Source of the DNA: Planctomycetota bacterium
GTDB lineage: Bacteria; Planctomycetota; JAJSAM01; JAJVHW01
Length of the DNA: 42,694 bases
Direction: 5' to 3'
Assembly (NCBI GenBank): GCA_022072415.1
Contig: JAJVHW010000055.1
Coordinates: 1 to 42,694, forward strand
Shown: positions 41,581 to 42,694 of the stretch, in pieces
How the letters are laid out: every line of letters begins with the position of its first letter
Position numbering within the stretch: position 1 is the stretch's first letter
The notes under the pieces: generated by a model
What the model saw: the letters and a program-made list of their open reading frames with translations, nothing else
What the model was told of the DNA's origin: nothing
The model's database searches: none
Program-made: the position numbers and the translations under genes

Positions 41581-41818
41581 CGCCTCTTCCCCCTCTTCGT
41601 GACGCCATCAGCACGCTTGATGCCGACGCCGATCGCGCTCTTCGCTGAGCCACGCCGGCTGAAGCGACGGCTTCCGCCCTCCGACGAGGAGCTGGCAGGT
41701 GACTGTACCGTCATTACTTCTAAGAGATGCCGCGCGGGGCTTTTCGGGTACCGCGAGCGCTCCCCCGTCGCGTTATCCTCCGCCGAAAGGGCACACTAAC
41801 GCGCTAGGAGGAACCACT

Positions 41819-42088
41819 GTGTCATCGCTCGTGTTGCAGCACTGCCAACCGGTCACGATCTTCGCGTCGGAGATCCCGGCGGATCTTGAACTGAGCCTGC
41901 AGTTTGCCGGCACTGGAAGTGTGCAGATCATCTGCTCCCCGAACGCGCCGTCGCCGCCCGGACCCGCGGCACCCGGTGTACCGTACTCCGGCACCGTGCT
42001 GGGCTGCACGCTCATCCGCCTCCACTACGTGAAGGAACCCCTAGGCCCGGACACCATGACCGTCGATTTCGAGATCGATCCCGCATAA
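41819..42088 (+). CDS. Small hypothetical protein upstream of the sigma factor
   Basis: 89 residues from GTG at 41819, chosen because a perfect AGGAGG lies at 41806-41811, 7 bases before it; the longer ATG frame from 41699 lacks this. The protein is strand-rich (VTIFASEIPADLELSLQFAG, VQIICSPN, LIRLHYVKE) with a Pro/Gly-rich loop and three cysteines. It has no signal peptide and no family I recognise. It ends 42 bases before the sigma-factor gene on the same strand, so the two may be co-transcribed, and it may regulate the sigma factor or be an unrelated cargo gene. Confidence 0.55.
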   Translation: MSSLVLQHCQPVTIFASEIPADLELSLQFAGTGSVQIICSPNAPSPPGPAAPGVPYSGTVLGCTLIRLHYVKEPLGPDTMTVDFEIDPA

Positions 42089-42130
42089 CTGTTGACTCAG
42101 ATCGTGGGTCGGTGGCATCTCTCTTCATAG

Positions 42131-42694
42131 ATGGCGACCGAGTACCCGTCACCCCAGCTTGAGGAACTGCTCTCCAACGCTGGTTGGGCGCGCAGGCTCG
42201 CACGTTCGCTGGTACGTGACGAGGCAGAGGTGGAGGAGGTTCTCCAAGCTGCGCGCGTGGCAGCTTGGCGGTCGCCGCCTCGGACCGCGGCCGCCTCTGA
42301 CTCGTGGCTCGCCCGGGTGATTCGCAACGCCGCGGGGGGCATCCAACGTGCCGAGCGAGCGAGAAGGAGCCGAGAGGCTCGATGCGCGCGGACGCACGAC
42401 GCCGCTGCGCCCGCGGCGGATTGGGTCGCCGCTCAGTCCGAGGGCCAGCGCCTTCTGCTTGACGCCATCGATGGCCTGCGACCGCTTGAGCGTGAGGTCG
42501 TTGTCCTGAAGTACTTCAATGCACTACCGCCACGCGTGATAGCGCAGAAGCTCTGCGTTAGCGTGGATGTTGTCAAGTCGAGGCATCGGCGCGCCATGCA
42601 CCACCTCCGTGAGGCACTTGAGGCCAGAGGCTGCAAGGACGGGCGCGGCCTCCTAGGGGCGCTCGCGCCGTTGTTGCTCGACCCGTGGACCACC
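42131..42694 (+). CDS. ECF-like sigma-70 family factor, cut by window end
   Basis: 188 codons from ATG at 42131 with no stop before the end, so the 3' end is missing. An N-terminal region-2-like helix set (LARSLVRDEAEVEEVLQAAR, then SWLARVIRNAA) is followed by an Arg/Ala-rich linker. The region-4 helix-turn-helix comes next: LLDAIDGLRPLEREVVVLKY, then ALPPRVIAQKLCVSVDVVKS, then RAMHHLREALEARG. This is the arrangement of ECF sigma factors, which direct RNA polymerase to stress or envelope genes. The reading continues past region 4 (GLLGALAPLLLDPW), hinting at a C-terminal extension such as those fused or linked to anti-sigma or kinase parts in Planctomycetota. Confidence 0.82.
   Translation, partial: MATEYPSPQLEELLSNAGWARRLARSLVRDEAEVEEVLQAARVAAWRSPPRTAAASDSWLARVIRNAAGGIQRAERARRSREARCARTHDAAAPAADWVAAQSEGQRLLLDAIDGLRPLEREVVVLKYFNALPPRVIAQKLCVSVDVVKSRHRRAMHHLREALEARGCKDGRGLLGALAPLLLDPWTT

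Noticed and set aside
1-42694. CRISPR arrays, tRNA and rRNA genes
   Set aside because: No regularly spaced direct repeats, cloverleaf ends or conserved rRNA segments were found by reading; short tRNAs could have been missed without a covariance search.

Overview
The window looks like a chromosomal segment of a high-GC Gram-negative-type bacterium. The gene families fit Planctomycetota or a neighbouring phylum: DUF1573, carboxypeptidase-regulatory-like exported proteins, a MoxR/DUF58/transglutaminase block, an outer-membrane barrel with EF-hands, and an ECF-like sigma factor. No rRNA or other phylogenetic marker is present, so the assignment is an inference. No tRNA, rRNA or CRISPR array was recognised.

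Region 1 (about 1-17.2 kb) is very GC-rich and reads like core genome. On the minus strand are two WaaP/Kdo-kinase-like genes in tandem, a small SANT/Myb-like HTH gene, a 4HBT thioesterase and a possible small membrane protein. They are followed by an AlgJ-like/AlgI (MBOAT) pair for acylation of a surface polymer. On the plus strand is a HerA-like ATPase that starts directly after a REP-like stem-loop. Next come a DTW-domain tRNA-modification enzyme and a secreted serine beta-lactamase-like hydrolase (minus). A translationally coupled trio follows: an exported MORN/YwqK-like protein, a MoxR ATPase and a 1018-residue DUF58-transglutaminase-DUF4129 fusion. An N-formylglutamate amidohydrolase family gene closes the block.

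Region 2 (about 17.2-24.1 kb) is a scarred mobile and defence island. A radical SAM gene is cut off just before its iron-sulfur cysteine motif. It is joined to two XRE-type HTH genes, the second of them frameshifted. Then come an IS1380-like element whose transposase has lost its centre, a candidate defence pair (UvrD-like SF1 helicase plus DUF2290), and an intact-looking IS3-family element inserted into an IS66-accessory-like gene.

Region 3 (about 24.5-33.3 kb) is lower in GC and holds one tightly overlapping seven-gene minus-strand operon of exported and membrane proteins. In transcription order these are a 16-cysteine secreted protein, a probable lipoprotein, a C39-like/DUF1573 fusion, a single-pass membrane protein, a 105-residue exported protein, a MauE-like redox membrane protein and a 1059-residue repeat-rich exported protein. 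It is the best candidate here for an undescribed system, perhaps in envelope redox or processing of a cysteine-rich product.

Region 4 (about 33.5-42.7 kb) holds a possible gene remnant, an EEP-family nuclease/phosphatase, an EF-hand outer-membrane barrel with a small partner gene, and a small orphan protein. It also holds a coupled AAA-CHAT protease-like protein with a 99-residue trypco-like partner (a probable conflict or cell-death system), a DUF1016-N/YhcG-like gene, and an 89-residue protein followed by a sigma factor cut by the window end.
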